A stretch of 36,601 nucleotides of DNA, taken from assembly GCA_046706145.1 (NCBI GenBank), contig JBJKPP010000038.1, forward strand, positions 1-36,601. Reading direction: 5' to 3'. Numbering within the stretch: the first letter of the stretch is position 1; the number at the start of each line of letters is the position of its first letter. The notes beneath the pieces were generated by a model that was not told where the DNA came from, ran no database searches, and worked only from the letters and a program-made list of their open reading frames with translations. Positions 8,652 through 16,981 of this stretch are shown here, piece by piece. A program made the translations under genes and the position numbers. This DNA is from JBJKPP01 sp046706145. GTDB lineage: Bacteria; Bacteroidota; Ignavibacteria; Ignavibacteriales; Ignavibacteriaceae.

Positions 8652-9389
8652 ATGGAACATTTAAATTTGATTAATTCGGTAGCCGACTATGGTGCCGTTG
8701 AGCTGAAAAAACTTTATAAGAAACATTTCTCATTTGGTTTAACCATATCAGTTTTGATTCTTCTCTTTATAATTGGCGGGTATATTTTTGTACAATCAGT
8801 AATGAAAGGAAACGAAGATAATATCCCAACAGTTAGGATCTTGAAATATAGTGATCTGGGTCCCCCTCCCTCACTGAATCAAAACACACAGCAACAGCTA
8901 GCAGTCACAGCGCCGGCTATTAAACCTACAGTGGGAGTTCCTGTACCGGTACCTGATAAACAGGCTCCGAAGGAACAAACAATAGCAACTCAGCAGGAAA
9001 TGAATCAGGTTGCTGCTCCAGTTGGCAACGGTAATGGCTCAGGTAATGTACAGATAACGAAAGATATAAAAGTTGAACAAGGCGACCCAGATATTAATGC
9101 GTTTATTCCGGTCGAGAAGGAACCTCAAGTTGTCAAGTATGTTCAACCTGTCTATCCTGATATAGCAAAGAGAGCTGGAATTGAAGGTTCCGTCTTTGTA
9201 AAGATACTTGTTGAAAAAGATGGAAAGCCCAAGAAAGCAGTTGTAATAAAAAGTGATGCGACTGTGTTTAATGATGCGGCCATTGCTGCTTCTATGCAGT
9301 TTATCTTTACCCCTGCTATACAAAACAAAGCACCTGTTGAGGTTTGGGTAGTTGTACCGTTCAAGTTCAAACTTGACAACGGCAACTAG
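8652..9389 (+). CDS. tonB: TonB-family energy transducer
   Basis: 245 residues. A cytoplasmic N-terminus of about 27 residues is followed by one membrane helix (about 29-50), a Pro/Gln-rich periplasmic linker (70-130) and a C-terminal TonB domain (about 160-240). That domain contains Y-P-D-I-A-K-R-A-G-I-E-G-S-V-F-V-K and ends in a beta strand (V-W-V-V-V-P-F-K-F). It carries energy from the ExbB/ExbD stator to outer-membrane TonB-dependent receptors; none is encoded in the window. It follows the second exbD by 14 bases. Confidence 0.92.
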   Translation: MEHLNLINSVADYGAVELKKLYKKHFSFGLTISVLILLFIIGGYIFVQSVMKGNEDNIPTVRILKYSDLGPPPSLNQNTQQQLAVTAPAIKPTVGVPVPVPDKQAPKEQTIATQQEMNQVAAPVGNGNGSGNVQITKDIKVEQGDPDINAFIPVEKEPQVVKYVQPVYPDIAKRAGIEGSVFVKILVEKDGKPKKAVVIKSDATVFNDAAIAASMQFIFTPAIQNKAPVEVWVVVPFKFKLDNGN

Positions 9390-9397
9390 CACATAAG

Positions 9398-9598
9398 ATG
9401 CTAAACAACATAATGAAATATGTTGCTATCGTGCTGGCAGTCTTGTTCATTGTATTCGGGATCTTGATCATGACGCTCAATTTCTTTGTCAATAGACTGC
9501 CATCGCAATTCAGACTAACGATGGGAATAGTTCTTATACTTTATGGAATATTTAGGATGGTATCAACATACAGTAAACGAAAGAGTAGTAAAATATGA
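9398..9598 (+). CDS. Small two-helix inner-membrane protein of the TonB operon
   Basis: 66 residues with two hydrophobic helices (about 6-30 and 38-57) joined by a short loop with N-R-L-P-S-Q-F-R, and a basic tail (S-K-R-K-S-S-K). No catalytic motif. It starts 8 bases after tonB, and its stop overlaps the start of the PstS-like gene (ATGA), so it is translated as part of the operon. Conserved position between tonB and pstS-like genes in related genomes would support a role with the transport machinery; that is inference. Confidence 0.75.
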   Translation: MLNNIMKYVAIVLAVLFIVFGILIMTLNFFVNRLPSQFRLTMGIVLILYGIFRMVSTYSKRKSSKI

Positions 9599-10440
9599 AA
9601 GGCCTAATTTACATAGTTATCTCTTCTTTACTACTCTTTGGCTGTTACAGCGAACGTAAAGATACCCCCACAAGGGGAAATTTGACTGTTTATGTTGATG
9701 AATCAGTCTATCCTCTTTTGAAAGATGAAGCGGCAGCTTTCGAAAAAGATTACCCAAAAGCAAAAATAGAACTGAAAAGCATCGTTACCAACGGAGGTAT
9801 GGAAAAAATTCTAAATGGTGAAACAAAGATGTTTATCAGTACAAGAGATTTCAATAAAAAGGAAAGTGCTTTTATCACAGAAAATAAATTGAATATTCTC
9901 GCGTACAAGTTTGTTTATGACGGAGTGGCTGTAATAACTGCAAAAAATCAAAAGCTTGATTATATCTCTACCAGCGATTTAAAAGATGTATTGGAAGGAA
10001 ACAATAAGAAATTTACCGCTGTTATCCCAGATAGTAATACAGGGACATACAATACCATAAGAAAAGATCTTCTTGGAGGTAAAAATCCAACAAATGTAGA
10101 ATATGTTCTTGATGAAAAATCTATATCTGAAAAAATAGAACATAATCCAAATACAATCGGATTTGAAAGTATCAATTTAATTCAAGACTCCAGCCATATC
10201 AAAATTTTGAAGGTTGGAGATCTTAAAGTAAGGGATGGAGAGATTGCATATTACACTCCTCACCCTGCTTACATATATAAAGATTATTATCCGTTGCGGA
10301 GAACAATTTATATTTTTCTGAGCGAAGTTGGACAAGGTCTTGGTTCCGGCTTCACAACCTTTTTGACCAGCGATGATGGACAGAAAGTTGCATTGAAAGA
10401 TAATATCGCTCCAGCGGCGGTTCCAGTTGTAGTCCACTAA
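9595..10440 (+). CDS. PstS-like phosphate/anion-binding lipoprotein
   Basis: 281 residues. A signal sequence ends in the lipobox LFGC with C17. The rest fits the PBP-like type II fold seen in PstS: N-L-T-V-Y-V-D-E-S-V-Y-P at 29-40, an I-S-T-R-D-F segment, and S-N-T-G-T-Y where phosphate binders usually have S-G-T. No ABC permease or ATPase gene accompanies it. Instead it is embedded in the TonB operon and translationally coupled to the small membrane protein before it. This context is found in Bacteroidota and suggests a role other than classical Pst uptake, perhaps as a periplasmic binding part of TonB-linked transport. Substrate unproven. Confidence 0.8.
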   Translation: MKGLIYIVISSLLLFGCYSERKDTPTRGNLTVYVDESVYPLLKDEAAAFEKDYPKAKIELKSIVTNGGMEKILNGETKMFISTRDFNKKESAFITENKLNILAYKFVYDGVAVITAKNQKLDYISTSDLKDVLEGNNKKFTAVIPDSNTGTYNTIRKDLLGGKNPTNVEYVLDEKSISEKIEHNPNTIGFESINLIQDSSHIKILKVGDLKVRDGEIAYYTPHPAYIYKDYYPLRRTIYIFLSEVGQGLGSGFTTFLTSDDGQKVALKDNIAPAAVPVVVH

Positions 10441-10456
10441 TAAAAAGGTTCAAATA

Positions 10457-11851
10457 ATGAAAAAATTTTTGGCGCTATCCATCGTCCTATTAACAATAAG
10501 TGCTTTCCCACAGTCTATGTATGAAAAGGCGGTGAATTATATCGATAATAACAATTACGAAAAAGCTCTCGGTATTGTTCAAGAAAACCTGGCAAAAAAT
10601 GATTCGCTTGATGTTTCTATTAAAATACTTGTTTATATGAATGATAAAAAGCCTAACGATCCAAAAATACTTGAAGCTCTTGGTGACGTTTATAGTGCAA
10701 TGCGTATCAATGTTGCTGCATTAGATAATTATTCTGCTGCTGAAAAGTTAGATTCTACTAATGCCAATCTAGAGTTTAAAATGGGAAGGCTTATGTATCT
10801 TGATGGACAATTCACGGATGCTGCAAATAAATACCTCAAAGTAATTTCGATGGACTCAACATATTCACAGGCTTATTATCAACTTGGGATTCTTTTTTAT
10901 TATGCAAAGGATTATGGACATGCAGCTTATTATCTGCATAAATATATAGGGTTTGATCAAAAAAATAAGGTTGTTTATTTAGACTGTGCAGATTCTTACT
11001 ATAAAATTAATGATTTTAAGGATGCTCTAATCGTAAGTGAAGAAGGATTAAAGCAATCCCCAGATAATTTGAAGCTCTTAAAAATATCGGCTGACTGTAA
11101 ACTCGCAACTAACGATATTAATGGCGCTATGGAAACATATAACTCTTTGCCTGATACAGCTTTGAAAGTTACTGACCTCAATAGAATTGCACGTGAACTT
11201 GATTCCGCACAGAAGGATTCTTTAGCGGCAATATTCATTAATAAATCTTTAGCACAAGACTCTACCCAATCATCAATATATCAGCTTGCTGGAGATATTA
11301 ATTTAACTTCTAAGAACTACCCGGAAGCTGCTAAATATTACAGGAAGAAACTACAAGTTGACTCTGCATCGGTCAATACCATGACAGACCTTGGCCTAGT
11401 TTATATTGAATTGAAACAGTATACAGATGCAAAGCAGCAATTTGCAAATGCAATTGCACATCAAAACGACTTTATCCCAGCTTATATCTGGTATGCAAGA
11501 ACGGAGAGAATTACTGACTCACTAAATGAAGCCTTGAAAATTTATCAAAAACTTATAGATGTAACTAAAGGCAAAGAGGATAATTATAAAAATGAGGTAT
11601 CAGAGTCCTACGCATTTTTAGGATATGGAGATTTATTACACAAAAAATATCCTAGTGCAATTGAAAATTTAAAAAGTGCGGTAAATTATCTTCCCACTTC
11701 ATCTCAGTATCACGTCTGGCTTGGAGAAGCATATGCTTTAAACGGGGACAAAACAAAGGCATCAGTTGAATATAAAAATGCATTGAAAATCCAACCTGAC
11801 AATCCTGATGCTAAAAAAGGACTTAAATTGCTCGAGAAGCAACCGGAATAA
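10457..11851 (+). CDS. Periplasmic TPR-repeat protein
   Basis: 464 residues with a cleavable signal peptide (about 1-19, ending A-F-P-Q-S). The body consists of about ten tetratricopeptide repeats from residue 25 to the end, visible through recurring A-x-x-Y-x-K, L-G-x-x-Y and L-x-P/L-D-S spacing. It is a protein-interaction scaffold. It follows the PstS-like gene by 16 bases and is the last large gene of the TonB operon. TPR proteins are often the final gene of such operons in Bacteroidota. The partner is unknown. Confidence 0.85.
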   Translation: MKKFLALSIVLLTISAFPQSMYEKAVNYIDNNNYEKALGIVQENLAKNDSLDVSIKILVYMNDKKPNDPKILEALGDVYSAMRINVAALDNYSAAEKLDSTNANLEFKMGRLMYLDGQFTDAANKYLKVISMDSTYSQAYYQLGILFYYAKDYGHAAYYLHKYIGFDQKNKVVYLDCADSYYKINDFKDALIVSEEGLKQSPDNLKLLKISADCKLATNDINGAMETYNSLPDTALKVTDLNRIARELDSAQKDSLAAIFINKSLAQDSTQSSIYQLAGDINLTSKNYPEAAKYYRKKLQVDSASVNTMTDLGLVYIELKQYTDAKQQFANAIAHQNDFIPAYIWYARTERITDSLNEALKIYQKLIDVTKGKEDNYKNEVSESYAFLGYGDLLHKKYPSAIENLKSAVNYLPTSSQYHVWLGEAYALNGDKTKASVEYKNALKIQPDNPDAKKGLKLLEKQPE

Positions 11852-11858
11852 TAAACGC

Positions 11859-11996
11859 ATGAACAATGAAAGTCAGATAAAAAAGTTACTTAATGGAAAT
11901 TGGGCTAAGATCGCTATAAAATGGTTAATTGTTGTTATAGTCCTCCTGATAATAGCCCTCATTTCTGAATACTTAACATTCAAATTTTTCAATTAG
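11859..11996 (+). CDS. Tiny single-helix membrane protein (45 aa)
   Basis: Starts 7 bases after the TPR gene's stop. The first half is polar (N-E-S-Q-I-K-K), then one strong hydrophobic helix (about 21-38) and a short F-K-F-F-N end. The frame also extends upstream to an ATG at 11808 inside the TPR gene, but the internal ATG at 11859 gives the compact intergenic product. No family recognised. Its place directly after the TonB operon suggests cotranscription. Confidence 0.5.
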   Translation: MNNESQIKKLLNGNWAKIAIKWLIVVIVLLIIALISEYLTFKFFN

Positions 11997-12007
11997 GTGG
12001 TAATATT

Positions 12008-12118
12008 ATGAATGTTGGCGGTTGGATTTTTCTAATATTATGCTGGGGCTTAATTATTATTCTAACAGCATTTTGTTTTTACAGACTATTCGTTCCTAAA
12101 GATAAAAAAGAAGCTTAA
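12008..12118 (+). CDS. 36-residue membrane microprotein with strong ribosome-binding site
   Basis: The ATG at 12008 is preceded, seven bases away, by AGGTGG (11995-12000), one of the best Shine-Dalgarno sites in the window. The product starts M-N-V-G-G-W-I-F, has one long helix (6-28) with W-G-L-I-I-I-L, and ends in a charged tail (K-D-K-K-E-A). The shape resembles the very short accessory subunits found beside sodium symporters (MetS-like), but no transporter gene lies next to it, so this is only a comparison of shape. It ends five bases before the convergent dihydrouridine-synthase gene. Confidence 0.55.
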   Translation: MNVGGWIFLILCWGLIIILTAFCFYRLFVPKDKKEA

Positions 12119-12123
12119 CCTTT

Positions 12124-13110
12124 TTAGATGGCAATCTTATATTCATCAAGTTCGTGAATGTAATTTTCCAGAATATCTTCAACCTGGTTATATTCGCAAA
12201 CTTGCATTAAGGCCTGTCTAATTCTAGAAACGTTGTGTAAGCCTTTTAGGTAGCCAGTATAAAATTTTCTATGTTCTATTACGGCTCTTCTCTCCCCTTT
12301 TACTTTAATCGCCAATCTCAAATGTTTTAAACATGCCCTGATTTTTATCTCCTCATTTACTTCAGTCGATATAAATCCGTAAGTCATGAGTTCTTTAGCT
12401 TCTTTGAAAATCCACGGATTACCGATCGCTCCTCTTGCTATCATAACTGCATCTGCTCCTGTTTCTTCAAATGCTCTTTTCACATCTTGAGGAGAAAGTA
12501 CATTACCATTTAGTACTACAGGTATATTTACGACTTCCTTAATCCTAGCAATCCAATTCCAATCTGCTTCACCCTTGTGCCCCATTTCCCTGGTGCGACA
12601 ATGAACAGTTAATGCTTGCACACCAACATCTTCTAACCTTTTTGCAACTTCAAGGATTAATATACTTTTAGAATCCCAGCCAAGGCGCGTCTTAACAGTT
12701 ACTGGAACAGAAACACGGTCAACTATTTCTTTAGCCATTCTTTGCATATTTTCCGGGTCTCGTAATAGTGCTGAACCTGCCCCGCATCCAACTACTTTTT
12801 TTACCCAGCAGCCAGCATTAATATCTATTATATCAGGATTTTCGGCTTCAACAATTTTTGCTGCATCCACCATTGCATCAATGTTTCCGCCATAAATTTG
12901 AATTCCAACAGGACGCTCTTCGTCACATATTTCTATCTTTTTAAAAGTCTTTTCTGATTGCCTTATCAAACCTTCAGAATTAACAAACTCGGTATAAACA
13001 ACATCTGCGCCCAATTCTCGACAAACGAGTCTAAATGAAATATCCGTAACATCCTCCATTGGAGCAAGAAGTATTGCTTTTTCCTTTTCTATTTTCCCAA
13101 CTTTAAACAT
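12124..13110 (-). CDS. dusB: tRNA-dihydrouridine synthase (DusB type)
   Basis: 328 residues, an FMN-dependent TIM barrel that reduces uridines in the tRNA D-loop. The N-terminus has L-A-P-M-E-D-V-T-D. The catalytic cysteine is C101 in D-I-N-A-G-C; the residue after it is W where most members have P, a small oddity. V-K-T-R-L-G-W and N-G-N-V (phosphate/FMN contacts), A-D-A-V-M-I-A-R-G-A-I-G-N-P-W and the C-terminal helical tRNA-binding part are all present. It lies 9 bases after the MFS gene and is the last gene of the minus-strand run. Which uridines it modifies is not determinable here. Confidence 0.9.
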   Translation of the reverse strand: MFKVGKIEKEKAILLAPMEDVTDISFRLVCRELGADVVYTEFVNSEGLIRQSEKTFKKIEICDEERPVGIQIYGGNIDAMVDAAKIVEAENPDIIDINAGCWVKKVVGCGAGSALLRDPENMQRMAKEIVDRVSVPVTVKTRLGWDSKSILILEVAKRLEDVGVQALTVHCRTREMGHKGEADWNWIARIKEVVNIPVVLNGNVLSPQDVKRAFEETGADAVMIARGAIGNPWIFKEAKELMTYGFISTEVNEEIKIRACLKHLRLAIKVKGERRAVIEHRKFYTGYLKGLHNVSRIRQALMQVCEYNQVEDILENYIHELDEYKIAI

Positions 13111-13119
13111 AATTCCTGG

Positions 13120-14364
13120 TTAATTTTTTATTTCTTCTTTAGCAATATGCAATTTTTTAGGCAAGAAAGAAATCCCGATTATTAATATAAATAAACTGAA
13201 TAAGGCCCCAGTTAAGAATGGAAATTCATACCCTAAATATTGATAAACAAAGCCGCCCCAAAGCGGTCCGAGAACTCTTCCAAAAGCAGAAAAAGATTGA
13301 TTTATTCCTAAGGTCAATCCCTGCTCGGATTCGTTGGTAGAACGAGAAATTAAACCCAAAACAGTCGGCTGAACAACTCCAATTCCCAGCGAAAACAATG
13401 AAGCAACAAGAGCAAGCCCAAGGAAAGTTCCGCCATACGGCATCAGTGCAAAACCCCCGATCATACAAAAAGCCCCAGTTACAATTATTTTTACATCATT
13501 TAAAACTTTTGTGACTGCTCTTAAAAGTCCTCCTTGAACTATTGCTCCCACTACACCTATAATCGCAAAAATGTATCCATTCTGTAAATCAGAAAAATGA
13601 TAAACCTGATAACCCAGAAGCGGAGCAGTTCCGTAAGTGTTGGCCATCGAGAAAGTTAAAATAAAAAATATAGTGACGAGAGTTCCTAAATCAGGTCTTG
13701 AGAAAACCTTTTTAATACCCTCGACATCAATGATTTTTATTTTAAGCTTGGCAGATTTAACAATATTTTTATGAGATTCCGGTAAAAGGAAAATTGTAAG
13801 CAAAAAAGCAGCTGCCGAAAAAGCTGCACTTCCGAATCCGACAACCATATATCCTGATTTTGATAACAACCCGCCGATAAATGGACCGAAAACAAAACCT
13901 AAACCAAAGGCCATTCCTATAAGCCCCATGCCTTTGGATCTTTCTTCCTTAGAAGTTACATCTGCAATATATGCTTGTGCAGTAGAAACACTGCTGCCAC
14001 CTACTCCACCAACTATTCTTGAAATGAGTAAAAGAAGAAAACTATTCGTAAATGCAAAAATAACATAGCCTGCGGCATTCAATAAAAGACAAATTGTTAT
14101 TATAGGTTTTCTTCCTTTTTTATCGGAAAGCCGCCCTAATATTGGATTAAAGATAAATTGAAAAAGCGAGTAAACTGCTAGAACAATTCCAATAGAAGCC
14201 TCACCCATACCCAATTGTTTCTCAGCAAAAGTAGGTAGGATTGGGATAAGAATACCAAAGCCTAATAAATCAATAAAGACCGTAAGAAATATTAATAAAA
14301 GTGCAGAGTGGGACTTCACCCCATTCCGCGAAGCCGTCAATTCTGATTTTCTAGTTCCCGGCAT
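13120..14364 (-). CDS. MFS transporter, TetA/multidrug-efflux-like
   Basis: Up to 414 residues with about 12 membrane helices. The MFS signature between helices 2 and 3 is clear as G-R-L-S-D-K-K-G-R-K-P (about 80-90), and the D-x-x-G-F-G-I-x-I-P-x-L-P pattern in helix 1 is typical of the TetA/MdtG branch. The substrate cannot be told. The start is uncertain: the ATG at 14364 overlaps the isocitrate dehydrogenase gene by 28 bases. A TTG at 14340 (TTGA overlap with its stop) or a GTG at 14319 would also work, since helix 1 begins only near residue 22. Confidence 0.88.
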   Translation of the reverse strand: MPGTRKSELTASRNGVKSHSALLLIFLTVFIDLLGFGILIPILPTFAEKQLGMGEASIGIVLAVYSLFQFIFNPILGRLSDKKGRKPIITICLLLNAAGYVIFAFTNSFLLLLISRIVGGVGGSSVSTAQAYIADVTSKEERSKGMGLIGMAFGLGFVFGPFIGGLLSKSGYMVVGFGSAAFSAAAFLLTIFLLPESHKNIVKSAKLKIKIIDVEGIKKVFSRPDLGTLVTIFFILTFSMANTYGTAPLLGYQVYHFSDLQNGYIFAIIGVVGAIVQGGLLRAVTKVLNDVKIIVTGAFCMIGGFALMPYGGTFLGLALVASLFSLGIGVVQPTVLGLISRSTNESEQGLTLGINQSFSAFGRVLGPLWGGFVYQYLGYEFPFLTGALFSLFILIIGISFLPKKLHIAKEEIKN

Positions 14365-15359
14365 AGTGCATCTGTAAATTCACTAGTTGATACAAAATTC
14401 TTTCCGTTTAAATCTTTAGTTAAATATTTTCCGCTCTCTAATACGTTTGCAAGAGCATTTTCGATTCTTTCTGCTGATTCATTTTCTCCAAGATGTTTTA
14501 ACATCATTACTGAAGCTAAAATTAGCGCCGAAGGATTTGCTATATTCATTCCAGCAATATCCGGAGCTGAACCATGCACAGCCTCAAAAATCGCAACACC
14601 ATCCCCGATATTTGCACCCGGCGAAAGTCCTAATCCGCCAACTAACCCTGATGCTAAATCAGATAAAATATCCCCAAACAAATTTGTAGTAACAACACAA
14701 TCAAACTGGTTTGGATTCATAACCATCTGCATTGCCATATTATCAATTATTTTATCATCAAACTGAATTTCGGGATATTCCGGAGCAATTTCCTCTGCAA
14801 TATCGAGGAAAAGCCCACCAGTAAATTTCAAAATGTTTGCCTTATGAACGGCGGTTACTTTTTTCCTTCCGAACTTTTTCGCATAGTTAAAAGCATACCT
14901 GATTATTCTTTCCGAACCCCTTCTTGTAATGATACCAATAGTTTCTGCTGCTGATCTGCTGCTATCAATATAATGTTCTATTCCGGAATAAAACTCTTCC
15001 AAATTTTCTCTAAAGATTATTAAATCAATATTTTCAAACCTTGTTTTTATTCCTTTGAAAGATTTCGCCGGCCTTTGATTTACATAAAGCTCAAATTCTT
15101 TTCTTAAAGCAACATTTATACTTCTAAAACCTTTGCCAACCGGAGTTGTCAACGGACCCTTAAGAGCCACTTTGTTCTTGCTAATAGAACTTATGACCTC
15201 TTGTGGCAGCGGGTCATGATATTTTTCCATCGCCGTTAAACCTGCTTCAACCACTTCCCACTCAATTTTTACTCCGCTTACTTCCAAAACTTTGGTAGCA
15301 GCCTTAGTAATTTCCGGACCAATTCCATCACCTGGAATTATAGTAATTTTGTGCGTCAA
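14337..15359 (-). CDS. NAD-type isocitrate dehydrogenase (isocitrate/isopropylmalate dehydrogenase family)
   Basis: 340 residues. It begins with I-I-P-G-D-G-I-G-P-E. S80-x-N82-x-x-L-R86 fits isocitrate binding. K173 and the D-x-x-x-D pair in G-D-I-L-S-D-L (D230, D234) coordinate substrate and metal. In the cofactor loop HGSAPDIAG the D267-I268 pair is the NAD-preferring form. It oxidatively decarboxylates isocitrate to 2-oxoglutarate in the TCA cycle. No leu genes are nearby, so isopropylmalate dehydrogenase is less likely, though homoisocitrate dehydrogenase cannot be fully excluded. It overlaps or abuts the MFS gene and follows the CapA gene after 41 bases. Confidence 0.85.
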   Translation of the reverse strand: MTHKITIIPGDGIGPEITKAATKVLEVSGVKIEWEVVEAGLTAMEKYHDPLPQEVISSISKNKVALKGPLTTPVGKGFRSINVALRKEFELYVNQRPAKSFKGIKTRFENIDLIIFRENLEEFYSGIEHYIDSSRSAAETIGIITRRGSERIIRYAFNYAKKFGRKKVTAVHKANILKFTGGLFLDIAEEIAPEYPEIQFDDKIIDNMAMQMVMNPNQFDCVVTTNLFGDILSDLASGLVGGLGLSPGANIGDGVAIFEAVHGSAPDIAGMNIANPSALILASVMMLKHLGENESAERIENALANVLESGKYLTKDLNGKNFVSTSEFTDALCRELENQN

Positions 15360-15400
15360 CTATTTCTCCGAAAAAATTTTAAGTGCAAATATAATGATAA

Positions 15401-16663
15401 TTATGGCTTTGAATAAAGATTGATGGGTCTATCTGGGTAGGCAGAAAGAGTCTCAGGAAGGGTTGACCTTTTGTTTATTTCTGAGTTTAGAAATTTTATA
15501 TCCTCATAATAAAAGTTACTTTTTGGCTTATATAGGAATATTTTTGAACTATTTTTGTGCAACGTTTCCTTCGTATCGGAAAACGATTGAAGCATTTCTT
15601 GAATATCGTCGTAGGAAAGAAAATCAAGAGATGTGTCCTTGAGCAAATCACACGGATTTAAAATTATAAATTGATTACCAAAATTAGTAGGACCTTTATA
15701 AACCCAAGTTGGAACGTATTCAACTTTGCTAATCCTTACAGAACCAGTGTAATTGTTTTTAAGAAGATTTATATAAAGAATTGCTCCGCCATCTGAATAA
15801 CGCCATCTTTGATTAGAAAGAAAATTTCCAAGAGAATAAATCACGAAACCAGTATCCAAAGTAGCATCATTTGTTTTATAGAATTCTGCAGGTTCCAAAA
15901 CATGTGGGTGGCTGCCTAAAATTATATCGGCTCCTAGTTTAATAATTCGCTTAACAACATACTTTTGGTTATCAGTTGCTACTCTTGAATACTGTTTACC
16001 GAAATGTAAATAGACAATCACTATTTGCACATGTTTTTCTCTGGCTTTATCTATATCATTTTTAATCAAATTATAGTCAATAATATTTACAAGGTATTTT
16101 TTCCCTTCAGGTATTGGATTTATATTGGTTCCAAAAGAATAAGCAAGAATAGAAAATGTTATACCTTTAATGTCGAAAACTCTTATTGAATCTCTGTCTT
16201 TCTGAGATAAAAAAGTACCGGCATAGCTCAAATGGTTTTTAGTTATTTCTTTAATAGTATTTATAACTCCTTTTTCACCTTGGTCATAAGCATGATTATT
16301 AGCAGTAATTAACATATTAAAGCCAGCATTTTTGATTGCTGAAATGAACTCCGGCGGCGTGTTGAAACGAGGATAGCCTGACAAAGGAATATTAGGTCCG
16401 CCAACTACTGTTTCCAAGTTTCCAAATGCAAAATCTGCAGTGGACAGATATGTTTTGATTTTTTCAAATGTAGGATTGAAGTTAAAAGTACTTTCTGCTG
16501 TTCTAGCAAAATCATATTGCGGCGAATGGCACATCAAATCTCCCACAACGGCTAATCTGACCGAGGTAGTCGAATCTACCTTTGAATTAGGAAATGTTTT
16601 AACTGATAAGAATAAAACTATAAGGATTACGTAGAATCTATAACAATAGAAGGGATTTTTCAT
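15401..16663 (-). CDS. CapA-family secreted metallophosphatase-like protein
   Basis: 420 residues with a signal peptide (about 1-25). The PGA_cap domain spans about 30-290: V-G-D-L-M at the start, F-G-N-L-E-T, A-N-N-H-A-Y-D-Q-G, and I-I-L-G-S-H-P-H-V-L-E, which together provide the metal ligands of this calcineurin-like fold. Family members include the poly-gamma-glutamate synthesis protein CapA, but no capB or capC lies nearby. It more probably acts on a cell-envelope or periplasmic substrate that is still unknown. The start codon falls directly after the T-run of the terminator upstream, and no Shine-Dalgarno is seen, so its transcription or translation start needs care. Confidence 0.85.
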   Translation of the reverse strand: MKNPFYCYRFYVILIVLFLSVKTFPNSKVDSTTSVRLAVVGDLMCHSPQYDFARTAESTFNFNPTFEKIKTYLSTADFAFGNLETVVGGPNIPLSGYPRFNTPPEFISAIKNAGFNMLITANNHAYDQGEKGVINTIKEITKNHLSYAGTFLSQKDRDSIRVFDIKGITFSILAYSFGTNINPIPEGKKYLVNIIDYNLIKNDIDKAREKHVQIVIVYLHFGKQYSRVATDNQKYVVKRIIKLGADIILGSHPHVLEPAEFYKTNDATLDTGFVIYSLGNFLSNQRWRYSDGGAILYINLLKNNYTGSVRISKVEYVPTWVYKGPTNFGNQFIILNPCDLLKDTSLDFLSYDDIQEMLQSFSDTKETLHKNSSKIFLYKPKSNFYYEDIKFLNSEINKRSTLPETLSAYPDRPINLYSKP

Positions 16664-16672
16664 AAAAAATTA

Positions 16673-16736
16673 GGGAGCTGTCTTTACTAATTATAATTCT
16701 CTCTCCTTAAAATCTAAGGAAAATAAAACAGCTCCC
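16673..16736 (-). terminator. Terminator or attenuator between the Hc1-like gene and the CapA gene
   Basis: On the minus strand GGGAGCTGT (from 16736) pairs perfectly with ACAGCTCCC (to 16673). A smaller inner hairpin CCTTA/TAAGG lies at 16705-16719. After the outer stem come CTAA and six T, immediately before the CapA ATG at 16663. It ends the upstream operon; because it is directly before CapA, it may also regulate read-through into CapA. Confidence 0.65.
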
Positions 16737-16751
16737 AAAGAAAAGATGAAC

Positions 16752-16949
16752 TTAACCGGCAGTTTTATCGCTTTTTCTCTGCGCCTTAATATCCTGGATT
16801 TCCTTTCTGACTTCTTGAGAAAGCTTCCTTAAGTCACTCAAACCCTTGCGCACGCGTGTTCCGGCAGCAGCTTGTCCCTTAACAAAGAACTTTTCGAAAT
16901 CAGGTTCCATTGCCTTGACGGCTTCTAAAAGATCATTAAATCTATTCAT
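16752..16949 (-). CDS. Histone H1-like (Hc1-type) small DNA-binding protein
   Basis: 65 residues, acidic and amphipathic at first and basic at the end. The pattern M-N-R-F-x-x-L, F-E-K-F, A-A-G-T-R-V-R-K-G, L-R-K-L-S-Q-E-V-R and a lysine-rich tail matches the small proteins related to the N-terminal part of chlamydial Hc1 that are widespread in Bacteroidota. They are thought to bind or compact DNA. The good upstream site GGAGGA (minus strand, 16960-16955) supports the start. It lies about 32 bases after the FadF-like gene and directly before a strong terminator, so it can be expressed as the last gene of that operon or from its own promoter. Confidence 0.8.
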   Translation of the reverse strand: MNRFNDLLEAVKAMEPDFEKFFVKGQAAAGTRVRKGLSDLRKLSQEVRKEIQDIKAQRKSDKTAG

Positions 16950-16981
16950 TTTTCCTCCTCGGATTATTTGTTTATAGTTAG

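Noticed and set aside
14337..14364. Real 28-base overlap of the MFS and isocitrate dehydrogenase genes
   Set aside because: The first MFS helix begins about residue 22, so a TTG or GTG start downstream is equally possible; not treated as unusual.
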